Shown: one piece after another, positions 28,601 through 36,889 of the stretch
How positions within the stretch are numbered: the first letter of the stretch is position 1
How the letters are laid out: every line of letters starts with the position of its first letter
DNA from: Pseudomonas veronii
GTDB taxonomy: Bacteria > Pseudomonadota > Gammaproteobacteria > Pseudomonadales > Pseudomonadaceae
Length of the DNA: 64,000 bases
Assembly (NCBI RefSeq): GCF_001439695.1
Contig: NZ_JYLL01000005.1
Location: forward strand, 326,064-390,063
Direction of reading: 5' to 3'
Program-made: the position numbers and the translations under genes
Notes under the pieces: generated by a model
Seen by the model: the letters and a program-made list of their open reading frames with translations, nothing else
Databases searched by the model: none
Told to the model about the DNA's origin: nothing

Positions 28601-31285
28601 GCGCCAGGCTTCGGCTGTGCTGGCATTCACGGCGATGTTGAAGGTGTTCAGTTCGGTGGCCGTGATGTGCTTTTGCAGGAACGCCAGGCGCCCCTGGAGC
28701 GTAAGCATCAGGCGCTGAGGTTCGAGCAAGCATTCGAGGCGATAGTCACGGCTGAAGTCCGTTTCGCGATCCGAGCCTTGGTAAGCCTCGACGATCAGGT
28801 CTTCATACGCTTGGGCCAGGTCCAGTTCCGGCACCAGCTTGCGCAGGTAGTTGGCGCTGAGCCCGGCGGTGAGTGCCTGGCCTTCCGTGGCGTCCTGGCT
28901 GCTGACCTCGACCTTCATGAACGTCAAGCGCTCGGCGATCGGCGTATCGATGTTGCTCAGCGCCAGCTCATCCAGGCTCATTTTGACCCGGGTGGCGCTG
29001 GGGACCTGCACCGTCTTGGTCGGAGTGCCCGGCGCGCCAGGGGCTCCGACGAAATGCTGTTGATGCGTGACCGATTCGGGAACGTCGAGCTGAACGCTGA
29101 ACGGTTGTTTGAGCGAGAAGTCCCGGGACAGCCTTGCGTGCAGGCGTTTTGTGCAAAAACTGCTGATCAGCGGCAGCTTCAGGTTCAATACTTCATCGGC
29201 GCGTTGCAACGCCACGATGTAGCGCTCCAGCAGGGCCTTGAGTTCGGCCCTGTCGGCCGCTGAAACCTGGCCGAGCCAGACCGGCAGTTGCGCCGCCAGT
29301 GCGCCGCTCTGCTGCTGCTCCAGAAGCTGCGCATAGGCCAGTTCGCGCGCGGTGTTGGTCGATACGCCCAGTTCCTGGATCGCTTGCACGCGCATGGGTT
29401 GCAGCTCCCGGGCTTGGCGCTCGGTGTCGTCCGGGGCGCGGCGAAGCATCGCTTCGATCTGGGCGACCCAGTCGTCGAGTTGCACGGTGAGGCTGTACTC
29501 GAACGGGGTCTGATTGAGCAGGGCCAGTTCCAGCGACGACGCGTCCGAGGGCGTTACGCCGAGCCACTGTTCAAGCGCCTGGCGCGAAGCGAAGTGCTGC
29601 AGCCCGCCCTGGCTGCCCGGCCAGTACAACAACAGGTCCTGAGGCGTTGACGCATCGAGCAGCGCCGCTTCCAGGGTGATCAGCAGCACGCCGTCCAGTT
29701 CTTTGCGCTGGGTGTTGATTGCGTCGTTGCTGCGCTCGCTGATCGACAGCGTCAAGGTCGCCACCGACACTTTGAGTTCGGGGTCTGGCGCGTTGAGCGG
29801 GTCAAGCGCGGCCAGGAGCATGGCGTACCCGGCCGGGCTGATCTGGTTGAGTTGGCGCTGCAGGCTGGCTTCGGCAAGCAGCCCGTTCAGCCGTGCCTGG
29901 AGCAAGCGGTGATAGTCGGGGTTGGCCTGTTGGGACAGCTCCAATAGCTGGTTCTGGGGTTGATTCCACAGCGCGCTGGCCGCTTCGTGGGCTTGCTGTT
30001 GCGCCTCGTGCAAGCGGTTGAGTTGGCTGCGCAACGTGGCCTGTTGCTCATCGCTCGGCGGCGGCAATATGGCAGGCGCCTGCACGGTACCGAAGAGCGG
30101 CTGTTGTTGCCGCGACAGCGCGTGGCGGCGCTGGGTCAGGGGCAGGTCGGCGGTCAGTCCGGCGAAGACTATGGGCGCGCTGTCGAGGGGCGCGTCGTCC
30201 TCAGCGGGAGCGAGCGCGGATGCCGGCGGCAAGGCGAAAACCCCCTGGCTGCGCTGTTGCCGGTCCACCTGATCGGCTGCTTCCAGCGCTCTGTGTCCAT
30301 GTTCGGCGAGGTCGCGGCCGTGGGGGTATTTCAAGCTGGCCTGCTTTTCTTTGAGGCGATGTTCCAACAGGTGCGTCACGCCGGCTTGCAAGGGCTCGTC
30401 GACCTCGCGGTAGTCGATCAGGTTGTCTCGCGTGATGGCCGTCACGCCGGGGAACAGCGTGGGGTGATCGAGCAACCACTGCTCCATGCCGACGCGGCTG
30501 TTGAACAGGTTCAGCGCCGGTTCTTCAGAGGGCAGGTACAACAGCTGGAGGACGACCTCGGCATCCAGGGTAATGACCAGCGCACCGGGTATCTCGGCAT
30601 CGGCCAACCCGGTGCGTTTGAGCAGCAGTTGCTCGGCGTAGATCTTCTGACCGTCGAGCTGCAACGCGCCGCTTGGCGGGTCGAGGACGGTGAGCAACGG
30701 TTTCAATTGATCGGCCGTGATCGCCCCCGAGGCGCAGGCCAACTGCGCGGCGGCTTGGAGATGGCTGCTGTACTGCGCAACCGCGTGATCGCGACGCGAG
30801 ACCGCAGTGCCAGGCGCGCGCGTGAACCACCAGTAGCGGACCCACGCGGTTCGCAGGGCCTGTTCCACGTTGAGCTGGGTAAAGGGTTTAACCAGCTCGA
30901 ACGGCTGCGCTGCGTACTGGGTTTTGCCTTCCGGCAGGCCGATCACCCGGCAATGTTGGTAAAGCGCGGCGTAGGCGGGAAATTGATGAACGAAGGCACT
31001 GGCCTGGGTCAGTGTGATGGAGCGCGCCGGTCTTTCATCGGAGGCGGCAAAGTGCAACTGCACGCTGTCGCCGTCCAGGTCCAGTTGCTCGTTGATGAAC
31101 GCGTTGAGCGAGGCGTGGACACTGGGCGCATCGGTGCTGAGCCGGAGCATCTGTTCGCGGCTGGCGTGCCAGCGGGCCGTGGCTTCCAGCAGCAGGCTTT
31201 CGTTCACGGGGCGAACCTGCGCGTGGGAAAACGGCGGAAAATCGCGCACGGCAAGGGGGGAGAGCGGGTTGGATGTATCGGTCAT
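25634..31285 (-). CDS. giant dermonecrotic-toxin-like (DUF6543-type) protein with duplicated N-terminal module
   Basis: An 1883-residue protein, tail-to-tail with the gene ending at 25597 and only 36 bases away. The N-terminal part carries two related units, about residues 195-275 and 490-580. Each has a GALVITLDA / GVLLITLEA strand, a LLY-P segment and an F-SR...EQWL segment. Residues 1100-1180 hold the likely membrane region (FSYIKMALGVVPVVGTVIGL). The C-terminal module includes LWYAHFHYNRRTAIFDEFEK then AHLKLPEHRYLTH, matching the convergent paralogue. No secretion signal is visible. The composition is like the neighbours. The role is inferred from family: effector or interbacterial toxin. 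The start at 31285 is the first ATG of the frame; the ribosome site is weak (GAGTG). Confidence 0.78.
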   Translation of the reverse strand: MTDTSNPLSPLAVRDFPPFSHAQVRPVNESLLLEATARWHASREQMLRLSTDAPSVHASLNAFINEQLDLDGDSVQLHFAASDERPARSITLTQASAFVHQFPAYAALYQHCRVIGLPEGKTQYAAQPFELVKPFTQLNVEQALRTAWVRYWWFTRAPGTAVSRRDHAVAQYSSHLQAAAQLACASGAITADQLKPLLTVLDPPSGALQLDGQKIYAEQLLLKRTGLADAEIPGALVITLDAEVVLQLLYLPSEEPALNLFNSRVGMEQWLLDHPTLFPGVTAITRDNLIDYREVDEPLQAGVTHLLEHRLKEKQASLKYPHGRDLAEHGHRALEAADQVDRQQRSQGVFALPPASALAPAEDDAPLDSAPIVFAGLTADLPLTQRRHALSRQQQPLFGTVQAPAILPPPSDEQQATLRSQLNRLHEAQQQAHEAASALWNQPQNQLLELSQQANPDYHRLLQARLNGLLAEASLQRQLNQISPAGYAMLLAALDPLNAPDPELKVSVATLTLSISERSNDAINTQRKELDGVLLITLEAALLDASTPQDLLLYWPGSQGGLQHFASRQALEQWLGVTPSDASSLELALLNQTPFEYSLTVQLDDWVAQIEAMLRRAPDDTERQARELQPMRVQAIQELGVSTNTARELAYAQLLEQQQSGALAAQLPVWLGQVSAADRAELKALLERYIVALQRADEVLNLKLPLISSFCTKRLHARLSRDFSLKQPFSVQLDVPESVTHQQHFVGAPGAPGTPTKTVQVPSATRVKMSLDELALSNIDTPIAERLTFMKVEVSSQDATEGQALTAGLSANYLRKLVPELDLAQAYEDLIVEAYQGSDRETDFSRDYRLECLLEPQRLMLTLQGRLAFLQKHITATELNTFNIAVNASTAEAWRADGNDIELLPAHLSVGGPDTQDGSSTLSGVTFIRQKNSGLTLLYLPESPDGHYLRSYANLEAARLALYRLCLSSTMVNYLAGRALLGNVANHVSRINQAVLRHFDALIGVGRPWPVTTSLAGHLLNAQMGRVKEAHRASSRSNSDLYLERYAIKGVQAFSYIKMALGVVPVVGTVIGLYDGWVSANDAVDAFRRGDHAQGMHDITQVLQSMIDAGVDVAGGVLITPNAARTRTLGRQLRNAFKGGRYLQPPMSRKARRIAERFSGYEYDKEIALAHLTPASHGIYRNIYRHADGHFIVRQGNVYQVELQNGHWRLSGNALKTYKQPIALDDAGQWDTHFGVYGTAQPAGLAGGGGVLGHLADTLEPLWPMAIRQRLPIWWTDHVLRRQLALSNALNTLSSRLDAQLAATSNLQHLSNQSDFATRKTLQPTLDQAYTQDIELAIQQANAIQDVIAFTPNREHLALQGLQSRAALIVTSRAVERLKVAAAALQELTGQFADIQVPPARPAAILQFLQTRKGLSQKIVQELDRIDRIFLVMNEWSSQINLAALEADLRLQGRSTRRTAQQIDADLQNTRTLVGEARDDAARWNELYDEGFRTHLRTVHSIDTFNRYDHVSDPSWLYLQSEVNRVYLDAHLALNTHFALTKTPTTVSQRTRILNECIDAYARFSLSVKTLSAGYPQHFDLDNLDALLNNLERMIQLARHRIGTTPRLRRPQLDEPQGTVFESEENRLLIGIKSTDPRTNTTRYTIDNLSGHTETWEQRPDGRAQRQPAPPVEFPAEANVKSVMVSEAQNRLRAVPAYQAKVEAYARQGMLPVDLEHMLVSEAAELTLRANRIARLDPEEPSLQPLRTTASELTAAGRALRTRQSLASRKPTDGMLDDLVRHHVVEVRRTASMSELARRANGHRDFMQEYEVWDLTATPPRPLWYAHFHYNRRTAIFDEFEKAHLKLPEHRYLTHADDPSLPFSDIGRQSAALPHIRPLWVAQ

Positions 31286-31492
31286 GTGACGGCACTCGAA
31301 AAATAGGGGCAGAACGGTGCTTTACCGGTCGGAGTCCTATTTAAAGGTGGAGAACGAGGCGCGCAGGGATAGATAGTTAGTGAGTCGACCGTTGAGCGAC
31401 ATTCATTAAACTGTCACGCAACTGTGGCAGCGCGCTTGAACAAACTTCATCAGACTCGCGCTCTACTGGGGTTCTGTGTTTCGGTGTTTTTC

Positions 31493-32512
31493 ATGCGCGT
31501 GTTGCTGTTACTGGCCGCTCTACTGTTCGGCCTGCCGTCTTTTGCGGCGTCTCGATGTGATGTCAATGTCCCGACCCAAACGGTCGATCTGGCTCAGGTG
31601 AGCATCGCCTACCAGAGCATCGGCCGTGCGTCCGATCCGGCCTTGTTGCTGGTGATGGGCCTGGGCGGGCAACTGATCCACTGGCCTGACGAGGTTGTCG
31701 TCGCCCTGTGCCAGCAAGGTTTCCGGGTGATCCGCTACGACAATCGCGATGTCGGCCTGTCCACCTGGCGCCAGGCTCCGGCCAGCGCCAACCTGACGTT
31801 TGAAGTGTTGCGCTACAAACTCGGCCTGCCCGTGGCGGCGCCATACACGCTGACCGACATGGCCGATGACGCCCTGGGCTTGATGGATGCGTTGCAGGTC
31901 CAGCAATTCCATGTCCTCGGGGCGAGCATGGGCGGCATGATTGCCCAGCACCTGGCCGCGATGGCACCGCAGCGGGTGGAAAGCCTGACGCTGATCATGA
32001 CCAGCTCCGGCGCCGAAGGCCTGCCGGCGCCGAATGCGGCGCTGGTGCAATTGTTGTCGCGGCGCAGCGCACCCAATCGCGCAGTGGCCCTGGAGCAACA
32101 GGCCGATTTGCTGGCCGCGCTGGGCAGCCCGTATGTCAAGGATGACCGCCAGGTGTTGCTGCATCAGGCCGCGCTGTCCTACGACCGTGCGTTCAACCCC
32201 GAGGGCGTGAAACGCCAGATCATGGCGATCCTCGCCGAACCGAGCCGCGTGCCGTTGCTCAACCAATTGCGCGTGCCGACCCTGGTGGTGCATGGCACCG
32301 CCGACCCGTTGTTGCCGGTGATGCACGGCGTACACCTGGCCGCGCATATCCAGGGGAGCCAGTTGAAGCTGATTCCGGGCCTGGCCCATCGTTTCCAGGA
32401 AGCGTTCAAGGCGCCGTTGCTGGCGGCGGTGTTGCCGTACCTGCAAGCCCATCGCGAAGACGCCACCCATTGGGCGCAGATCGAGCCGCCGGTCTCGGCG
32501 AAGGTGTTGTGA
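31493..32512 (+). CDS. exported alpha/beta hydrolase
   Basis: A 339-residue hydrolase with a signal peptide ([20 protein letters not shown]). The oxyanion region is [10 protein letters not shown], followed by [14 protein letters not shown], and the nucleophile elbow is GASMGG with Ser145. The acid/histidine end is [12 protein letters not shown] and PGLAHRFQ. This is the general alpha/beta-hydrolase pattern (esterase, lipase or epoxide hydrolase); the substrate is not predictable. The frame opens 23 codons earlier at 31424, but the ATG at 31493 gives a clean signal peptide. It is monocistronic or paired with the following thioredoxin-fold gene, 55 bases downstream. Confidence 0.82.
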   Translation: MRVLLLLAALLFGLPSFAASRCDVNVPTQTVDLAQVSIAYQSIGRASDPALLLVMGLGGQLIHWPDEVVVALCQQGFRVIRYDNRDVGLSTWRQAPASANLTFEVLRYKLGLPVAAPYTLTDMADDALGLMDALQVQQFHVLGASMGGMIAQHLAAMAPQRVESLTLIMTSSGAEGLPAPNAALVQLLSRRSAPNRAVALEQQADLLAALGSPYVKDDRQVLLHQAALSYDRAFNPEGVKRQIMAILAEPSRVPLLNQLRVPTLVVHGTADPLLPVMHGVHLAAHIQGSQLKLIPGLAHRFQEAFKAPLLAAVLPYLQAHREDATHWAQIEPPVSAKVL

Positions 32513-32567
32513 CATTGGTGTATCGTGCAGCTTTTGCGGCGCATTAATGCCAGCGAGGTTGCCTACC

Positions 32568-33221
32568 ATGAGTACTGCCCTGAAAATCGATTTCGTCAGC
32601 GATGTGTCCTGCCCCTGGTGCGTCATCGGCCTACGCGGCCTGACCGAAGCCCTCGACCAACTCGGCAGCGAGGTGCAGGCCGAGATCCACTTCCAGCCGT
32701 TCGAACTGAACCCTGGCATGCCCGCCGAGGGCCAGAACATCGTCGAGCACATCACCGAGAAATACGGCTCCAGCGCCGAAGAGTCCCAGGCCACCCGTGC
32801 GCGCATCCGCGACATGGGCGCCGAGTTGGGCTTTGCGTTCCGCACCGACGGCCAGAGCCGCATCTACAACACCTTCGATGCCCATCGCCTGCTGCATTGG
32901 GCCGGGTTGGAAGGCTTGCAGTACAACCTCAAGGAAGCGCTGTTCAAAGCCTATTTCAGCGATGGCCAGGACCCGTCCGATCACGCGACGCTGGTGCGTA
33001 TCGCCGAGAGCGTCGGCCTGGACCCGCAACGCGCCGCGGCGATTCTCGCCAGCGATGAATACGTCGCCGAGGTGCGCGAGCAGGAACAACTGTGGGTGTC
33101 CCGTGGCGTGACGTCGGTGCCGACCATCGTGTTCAACGGGCAGTACGCGGTCAGCGGTGGCCAGTCGGTCGAAACGTTTGTCGGGGCGATTCGCCAGATC
33201 ATCCGCGAATCCCGATCCTGA
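32568..33221 (+). CDS. DsbA/FrnE-like thioredoxin-fold oxidoreductase
   Basis: A 217-residue cytoplasmic protein with a CPWC redox motif (residues 15-18) in [18 protein letters not shown]. The helical insertion and the C-terminal [20 protein letters not shown] with its cis-Pro complete the fold. This arrangement is that of the FrnE / 2-hydroxychromene-2-carboxylate isomerase group; the CPWC pair favours a disulfide oxidoreductase. There is no signal peptide. The ATG at 32568 (MSTALKIDF) is chosen over the in-frame 32547. Confidence 0.87.
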   Translation: MSTALKIDFVSDVSCPWCVIGLRGLTEALDQLGSEVQAEIHFQPFELNPGMPAEGQNIVEHITEKYGSSAEESQATRARIRDMGAELGFAFRTDGQSRIYNTFDAHRLLHWAGLEGLQYNLKEALFKAYFSDGQDPSDHATLVRIAESVGLDPQRAAAILASDEYVAEVREQEQLWVSRGVTSVPTIVFNGQYAVSGGQSVETFVGAIRQIIRESRS

Positions 33222-33229
33222 CGCTGGTC

Positions 33230-33247
33230 CCATGTGGGAGGGGCTCA
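33230..33247 (+). repeat. truncated REP fragment
   Basis: CCATGTGGGAGGGGCTCAT is the left end of the GTGGGAGGGGGCTTGCCCC REP family, broken off after about 18 bases and without a partner arm. It looks like a decayed singlet between two genes. Confidence 0.55.
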
Positions 33248-33344
33248 TTGTCCTCAAGAGAGTCCCTGGCCCGTCCCTTGCATTGACCCCCTAAAGCCCA
33301 TCCGCAATCCGGTTGGGCGCTGCCATTGGGGGTGAAACATTACC

Positions 33345-34265
33345 TTGAATATTCTTGACCTCGACCACAGCCTTACGGGCCAGGCGCCGATTGCCCGGCG
33401 TTTGGCCAGTGGTCATGCCACCCGTCTCGACTTGCTGGACCTGGGCCCGAAACTGCGCCTGTGGTCCACCGAAAAAACCTGGAAGCGCTTCACCGAACGC
33501 CTGGCGGCACGGCCCCGGCCCACGGACGCGCGGCCGGAAATCCTGTTTGTCGGCTCCGGTGATTATCACCACCTGACGCCGGCATTTCTGGCCGACCTGA
33601 AAGAACCCATCAGCCTGATCCACTTCGACAACCACCCTGACTGGGTCCGCTTTGCGCCCAAGCGCCACTGCGGGTCGTGGGTCAACCGCGCGCTGAAGAT
33701 GCCGGCGATCAAGCGCATCGTCACCCTCGGCCCGTGCAGCGATGACCTGCATAACCCGCAGCTGCGCGGCGGCAACCTCGGCGCCCTCACGCGCGGGCAA
33801 TTGCAGCTGTTCCCATGGCAGCACCCGCCGTCGAAAGTCTGGGGGCGGGTCGGCGATGGCGCCGGCCACCAGCAGCAGGAAAACTACCTGTACTGGCGCA
33901 ACCTGGCGGAGCTGGACTGGGCCGCATTCCTTGAGCAAATGATCAGCAGCCTGCCCACCGAAGCCATCTGGATCACCATCGACAAAGACGTGCTGGCCAG
34001 CGAAGACGCGGCCACCAACTGGGACCAGGGCGGCATGCGCCTGAGCCATCTGCTCCAGGCCCTGCGGGCCCTGGCGGCGCGCAAACGGATCATCGGCATC
34101 GATGTGTGCGGCGAGTTCGCCAAGCCCGTGTTCAGTAACGCCTTCAAGCGTTGGGAGGCCAAGTCCGACCAGCCGCCGGCCGAGCGCTGGAGCGCCGAGG
34201 ACCTGCAGCGCAATGCCGCGACCAACGAAGCCCTGATCAACCTGTTTGAGGAGCTGTTCCCGTGA
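33345..34265 (+). CDS. arginase/agmatinase-superfamily protein
   Basis: A 306-residue protein with a degenerate arginase layout. VGSGDYHHLTP (residues 69-79) stands in place of GGDHS. HFDNHPDW (93-100) keeps the Asp-His-Asp metal ligands, TIDKDV (211-216) keeps two Asp, and GIDVCGEF (251-258) keeps the late Glu. Manganese binding is therefore likely, but the altered first motif argues against a plain arginase. The start is TTG at 33345 after a GGGGGTG site. Its stop overlaps the GTG start of a small membrane protein, which overlaps a second, so the three form one unit. It might act on a guanidino compound or an amide (inference). Confidence 0.75.
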   Translation: MNILDLDHSLTGQAPIARRLASGHATRLDLLDLGPKLRLWSTEKTWKRFTERLAARPRPTDARPEILFVGSGDYHHLTPAFLADLKEPISLIHFDNHPDWVRFAPKRHCGSWVNRALKMPAIKRIVTLGPCSDDLHNPQLRGGNLGALTRGQLQLFPWQHPPSKVWGRVGDGAGHQQQENYLYWRNLAELDWAAFLEQMISSLPTEAIWITIDKDVLASEDAATNWDQGGMRLSHLLQALRALAARKRIIGIDVCGEFAKPVFSNAFKRWEAKSDQPPAERWSAEDLQRNAATNEALINLFEELFP

Positions 34266-34642
34266 CTTTGACCGTGGTGTTGCTGGTGGCCTTTTCCATC
34301 GTGCTCGATGTGGTCGGCCAGTTGTTTTTCAAGATGGGCCTGGACCGTTTGCCGGAGTTGGAGGGCGGCTTTCGCCTGAACGCGTTCTGGGGCCAGGTGT
34401 TCAATGCGCCGTTGTTGTGGGCGGGGCTCGGGGCCTACGCCATCGAGTTTTTCGTCTGGCTTGAAGCCTTGTCCCGCGCGCCGTTGAGCCTGTTGTTTCC
34501 GGCGGCGGCGCTGGCTTATTGCGGGGTGGTGCTGGCGGGCAAGCTGGTGCTGGGGGAAACCGTCAGCCGCCGGCGCTGGATGGGCACGCTGGTGATTACC
34601 TTCGGCGTGATGTTAGTCGCGATTGCAGGGGGTCAGGCATGA
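34262..34642 (+). CDS. EamA/SMR-like half transporter, subunit 1
   Basis: A 126-residue protein with four membrane segments (VVLLVAFSIVLDVVGQLFFK, then LLWAGLGAYAIEFFVWL, LLFPAAALAYCGVVLAGKL and MGTLVITFGVMLVAI). It is about the length of an SMR protein or half of an EamA exporter. It starts at GTG inside the stop of the arginase-family gene and overlaps the next gene by four bases. The paired layout suggests a heterodimer like ArnE/ArnF or paired SMR pumps. The substrate is unknown. Confidence 0.75.
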   Translation: MTLTVVLLVAFSIVLDVVGQLFFKMGLDRLPELEGGFRLNAFWGQVFNAPLLWAGLGAYAIEFFVWLEALSRAPLSLLFPAAALAYCGVVLAGKLVLGETVSRRRWMGTLVITFGVMLVAIAGGQA

Positions 34643-35043
34643 GTACGCAAAATATCGATCAGGGCTGGTTGCACGAACGCCTTGGCACCGTGGTGCTGTG
34701 GGCGTTGCTGATTTGCACCGAGAGCGCCGGGCAGCTGTTTACCAAGGTCGCCGGGGACCAACTGGGGCAGATGGATTTCAACTGGCAGTGGTTGTCCGAA
34801 GTGGCGCGCAACCCAGGGATTCTGGCGGCGATCGCCAGTTACATCGGCGCGTTTTTCGTGTGGATGCTGATCCTGCGGCGCAGCAGCCTGTCGCTGGCGT
34901 TTCCGCTGAGTTCGCTGGTGTTTGTGGTGGTGTTGCTCGGTTCGTGGCTGGGGCTGGGGGAACATATCAGCCTGCTGCACTGGGTGGGCGTTGGGGTGAT
35001 TATCGTCGGGATCGGGTTGTTGGCCGAAGGCGAGGAAAACTGA
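34639..35043 (+). CDS. EamA/SMR-like half transporter, subunit 2
   Basis: A 134-residue partner of the preceding gene, starting at an ATG that overlaps its stop. Four membrane segments can be seen (VVLWALLICTESAGQLFTKV, IASYIGAFFVWMLIL, SLAFPLSSLVFVVVLLGSWL and WVGVGVIIVGIGLLA). Both subunits keep a GQLFxK motif in the first helix, where SMR proteins carry a functional acidic residue: here Asp (LDVVGQ) and Glu (TESAGQ). Together with the arginase-like enzyme they may form an enzyme-plus-exporter unit. Confidence 0.75.
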   Translation: MSTQNIDQGWLHERLGTVVLWALLICTESAGQLFTKVAGDQLGQMDFNWQWLSEVARNPGILAAIASYIGAFFVWMLILRRSSLSLAFPLSSLVFVVVLLGSWLGLGEHISLLHWVGVGVIIVGIGLLAEGEEN

Positions 35044-35068
35044 AAGTATCGCGATGAAATACTGGCTC

Positions 35069-35164
35069 CATGTGGGAGGGGGCTTGCCCCCGATAGCGGT
35101 AGATCAGTCCCGTATGTATTGGCTGACCCTGCGCTATCGGGGGCAAGCCCCCTCCCACATTTTT
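35069..35164. repeat. REPIN (GTGGGAGGGGGCTTGCCCC family)
   Basis: Two REP copies in inverted orientation, GTGGGAGGGGGCTTGCCCCC at about 35072 and its complement ending near 35160, flank about 35 bases. The whole can fold into one long hairpin. It lies between convergent genes and may also act in 3'-end formation. Confidence 0.9.
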
Positions 35165-35175
35165 ATCGATGTGCA

Positions 35176-35946
35176 TCAGTTGAACTTGTAGCTGATCGCC
35201 GTCTGCACCTGGCTCTGGTTCACTTCGCCGGCCTGCTTGACGATGCTGCTGTTCGCCGCCGAACCCACCAGGCGGACCCAGCTGGCACTGGTCAACAGCG
35301 ACCATTTCGTCGCCAGGGGAAACTCGAAGCTCTGGGTGAACGTCACGTTCTGGAAGCCGCCGCTGGCGTTGTAGGGGCGGAAACCCGAGGCGGCGGCTTC
35401 GCTATCGCTCACGCCGAAAAACGTGTTGGTCTGGCGTCGGTCGGCAAAATGCGCCATCAGGTCGCTGCTGCCGATGATCCCACCGGCCAGCGGATAGCCC
35501 AGCTCGCCGCCGACCTTGCCGAGCACGCCGCCCTGACCCTGGGCGCCGCCCACGGCGCGACCCAGTTGGGCGTAGACGCGCCAGAAATCGGCCGGCGCGT
35601 ATTCCACGAACCCACCGACTTCGGCCATGCTCGACACTTCGCGCAACCCCGACAAGGCGCCGTTGGACGTGCGGCGCGACAGGTAGTTGATGTACGGGCC
35701 GGCGCTGAAACCGTTGGTTTTCAAGGCGCTCCAGGACAGGCCGTCATCGGTGCTTAGGCTGACGTCGCCCCAGTCCAGGTCGAGGTATGGAACGGCCGCG
35801 GTTTCATAGCGGGTGCCGGTAGGTTCCTTGGGCTGGTAGCTGATACCCGCGCCTGCTTCACCGGTGATGCCGTCGGCCTGCGCGGCTTGTGAAACGCTCC
35901 ACAGCCCCAGTAACCCGGCGAATACAGCGGAGGTGATCCTGAACAT
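35176..35946 (-). CDS. MipA/OmpV family outer-membrane protein
   Basis: A 256-residue outer-membrane barrel. The signal peptide MFRITSAVFAGLLGLWSVSQAAQA is followed by alternating beta strands, and the protein ends in QTAISYKFN with a terminal aromatic residue pattern usual for porin-like proteins. MipA/OmpV proteins have been described as scaffold or channel proteins induced by antibiotics or small molecules. The ATG at 35946 has AAGGAA eight bases upstream. It is divergent from the sigma-54 operon at 36176 and shares the palindromic site at 36019-36045, so it may serve the same pathway, for example export or uptake of its product (inference). Confidence 0.82.
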   Translation of the reverse strand: MFRITSAVFAGLLGLWSVSQAAQADGITGEAGAGISYQPKEPTGTRYETAAVPYLDLDWGDVSLSTDDGLSWSALKTNGFSAGPYINYLSRRTSNGALSGLREVSSMAEVGGFVEYAPADFWRVYAQLGRAVGGAQGQGGVLGKVGGELGYPLAGGIIGSSDLMAHFADRRQTNTFFGVSDSEAAASGFRPYNASGGFQNVTFTQSFEFPLATKWSLLTSASWVRLVGSAANSSIVKQAGEVNQSQVQTAISYKFN

Positions 35947-36018
35947 GGTCACTGTTCCTTGATTGAATATGCGCGCATGAACGCGCAAAGCGCAGCCTTG
36001 GCGCAAGCACTCATCTTG

Positions 36019-36045
36019 TTTGTAGCAAGCTACAAAAATTGTAGC
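36019..36045. promoter_or_regulatory. palindromic activator-site candidate
   Basis: TTTGTAGC-AA-GCTACAAA (36019-36036) is a perfect inverted repeat, followed three bases later by a third half-site TTGTAGC (36039-36045). It lies about 65 bases upstream of a -24/-12 promoter, where an NtrC-type activator binds. The operon encodes such a regulator, so this is its likely site (inference). Confidence 0.6.
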
Positions 36046-36108
36046 TCCTTCGACACAAAACCGTCTGACATCCGCGCAAACCCCCAGCGCCATTGGGTGC
36101 TGGCCAGT

Positions 36109-36124
36109 TGGCACAGTCCCTGCT
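36109..36124 (+). promoter_or_regulatory. sigma-54 (-24/-12) promoter
   Basis: TGGCACAGTCCCTGCT has GG (36110-36111) and GC (36122-36123) separated by exactly ten bases, matching TGGCAC-N5-TTGC. It predicts a start near 36135, about 40 bases before the first ATG of the operon at 36176. No other promoter-like sequence is as good in this gap. Confidence 0.75.
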
Positions 36125-36175
36125 CTACACCTTCTGCAAGCGCACAGAGCGCGCTCCTCCTCAAGGTAAACGCAG

Positions 36176-36889
36176 ATGATCCACTGGCATATCGTGTGTG
36201 ACTTCGACGGGACCATTACCCCCACCGATGTCATCGACAACGTCCTCCAACGCTTCGCCGGCCCCGAGTGGGAAACCATCGAGCAGGAATGGCTGGATGG
36301 GCATATCGGTTCCCGCGAATGCCTGAGCCGCCAACTCGCGCTGATCAAGGCCACCCCAAGTGAGCTGCTGGCGTATTTCGACAGCGTCGAGATCGACCCG
36401 GACTTCCCCGATTTCGTCGATCACGTCATCGGCCTGGGGGCCTCCATCGAAGTGGTCAGCGACGGCATCGAGCAAGGCATCGCGCGGATTCTGTCGCGCA
36501 ACTACGTGAGCTTGCTGCCGATCCTCGCCAACCGCCTGCGCCAGGTCGACCAGAACAGCTGGCGCATCGACTTCCCGTATGCCAGCGATGCCTGCCGCGC
36601 CGCTTCCGGCAACTGCAAGTGCAAATCCACCCCGCGCAACAAGCGCGTGCTGGTGATCGGTGACGGCAAGTCCGACATGTGCGTGGCCTCCACTGCCGAC
36701 TTCGTTTTCGCCAAGGGCAGCCTTGCCCGGTACTGCGAGGCCAACAACATTCCCCATGCGCGCTTCGACACCTTCGCCGAAGTGAGCGCATTGCTGGCCA
36801 AGCTGCCACAGGGCATCGCCGCCAACGCCACGACCTTTGCCACTACTGACCTCTCTATTGAAAATCAGGAACTCTTCCACCATGTCTGA
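36176..36889 (+). CDS. MtnX-like HAD-IB phosphatase
   Basis: A 237-residue HAD phosphatase. Motif I is CDFDGTITPTD (catalytic Asp9 and Asp11), motif II lies in IEVVSDGI, and motif III is VIGDGKSDMCVA. It resembles phosphoserine phosphatase and the MtnX enzyme of methionine salvage, but no other salvage genes are nearby. An internal Cys-rich loop (SDACRAASGNCKCKS) is present. It is the first gene after a sigma-54 promoter and its stop overlaps the aminotransferase start. A phosphorylated biosynthetic intermediate is the likely substrate (inference). Confidence 0.82.
   Translation: MIHWHIVCDFDGTITPTDVIDNVLQRFAGPEWETIEQEWLDGHIGSRECLSRQLALIKATPSELLAYFDSVEIDPDFPDFVDHVIGLGASIEVVSDGIEQGIARILSRNYVSLLPILANRLRQVDQNSWRIDFPYASDACRAASGNCKCKSTPRNKRVLVIGDGKSDMCVASTADFVFAKGSLARYCEANNIPHARFDTFAEVSALLAKLPQGIAANATTFATTDLSIENQELFHHV

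Noticed and set aside
35947..36018. Search for a sigma-54 promoter driving the divergent MipA-like gene
   Set aside because: No GC-N10-CC arrangement with correct spacing was found on that strand.
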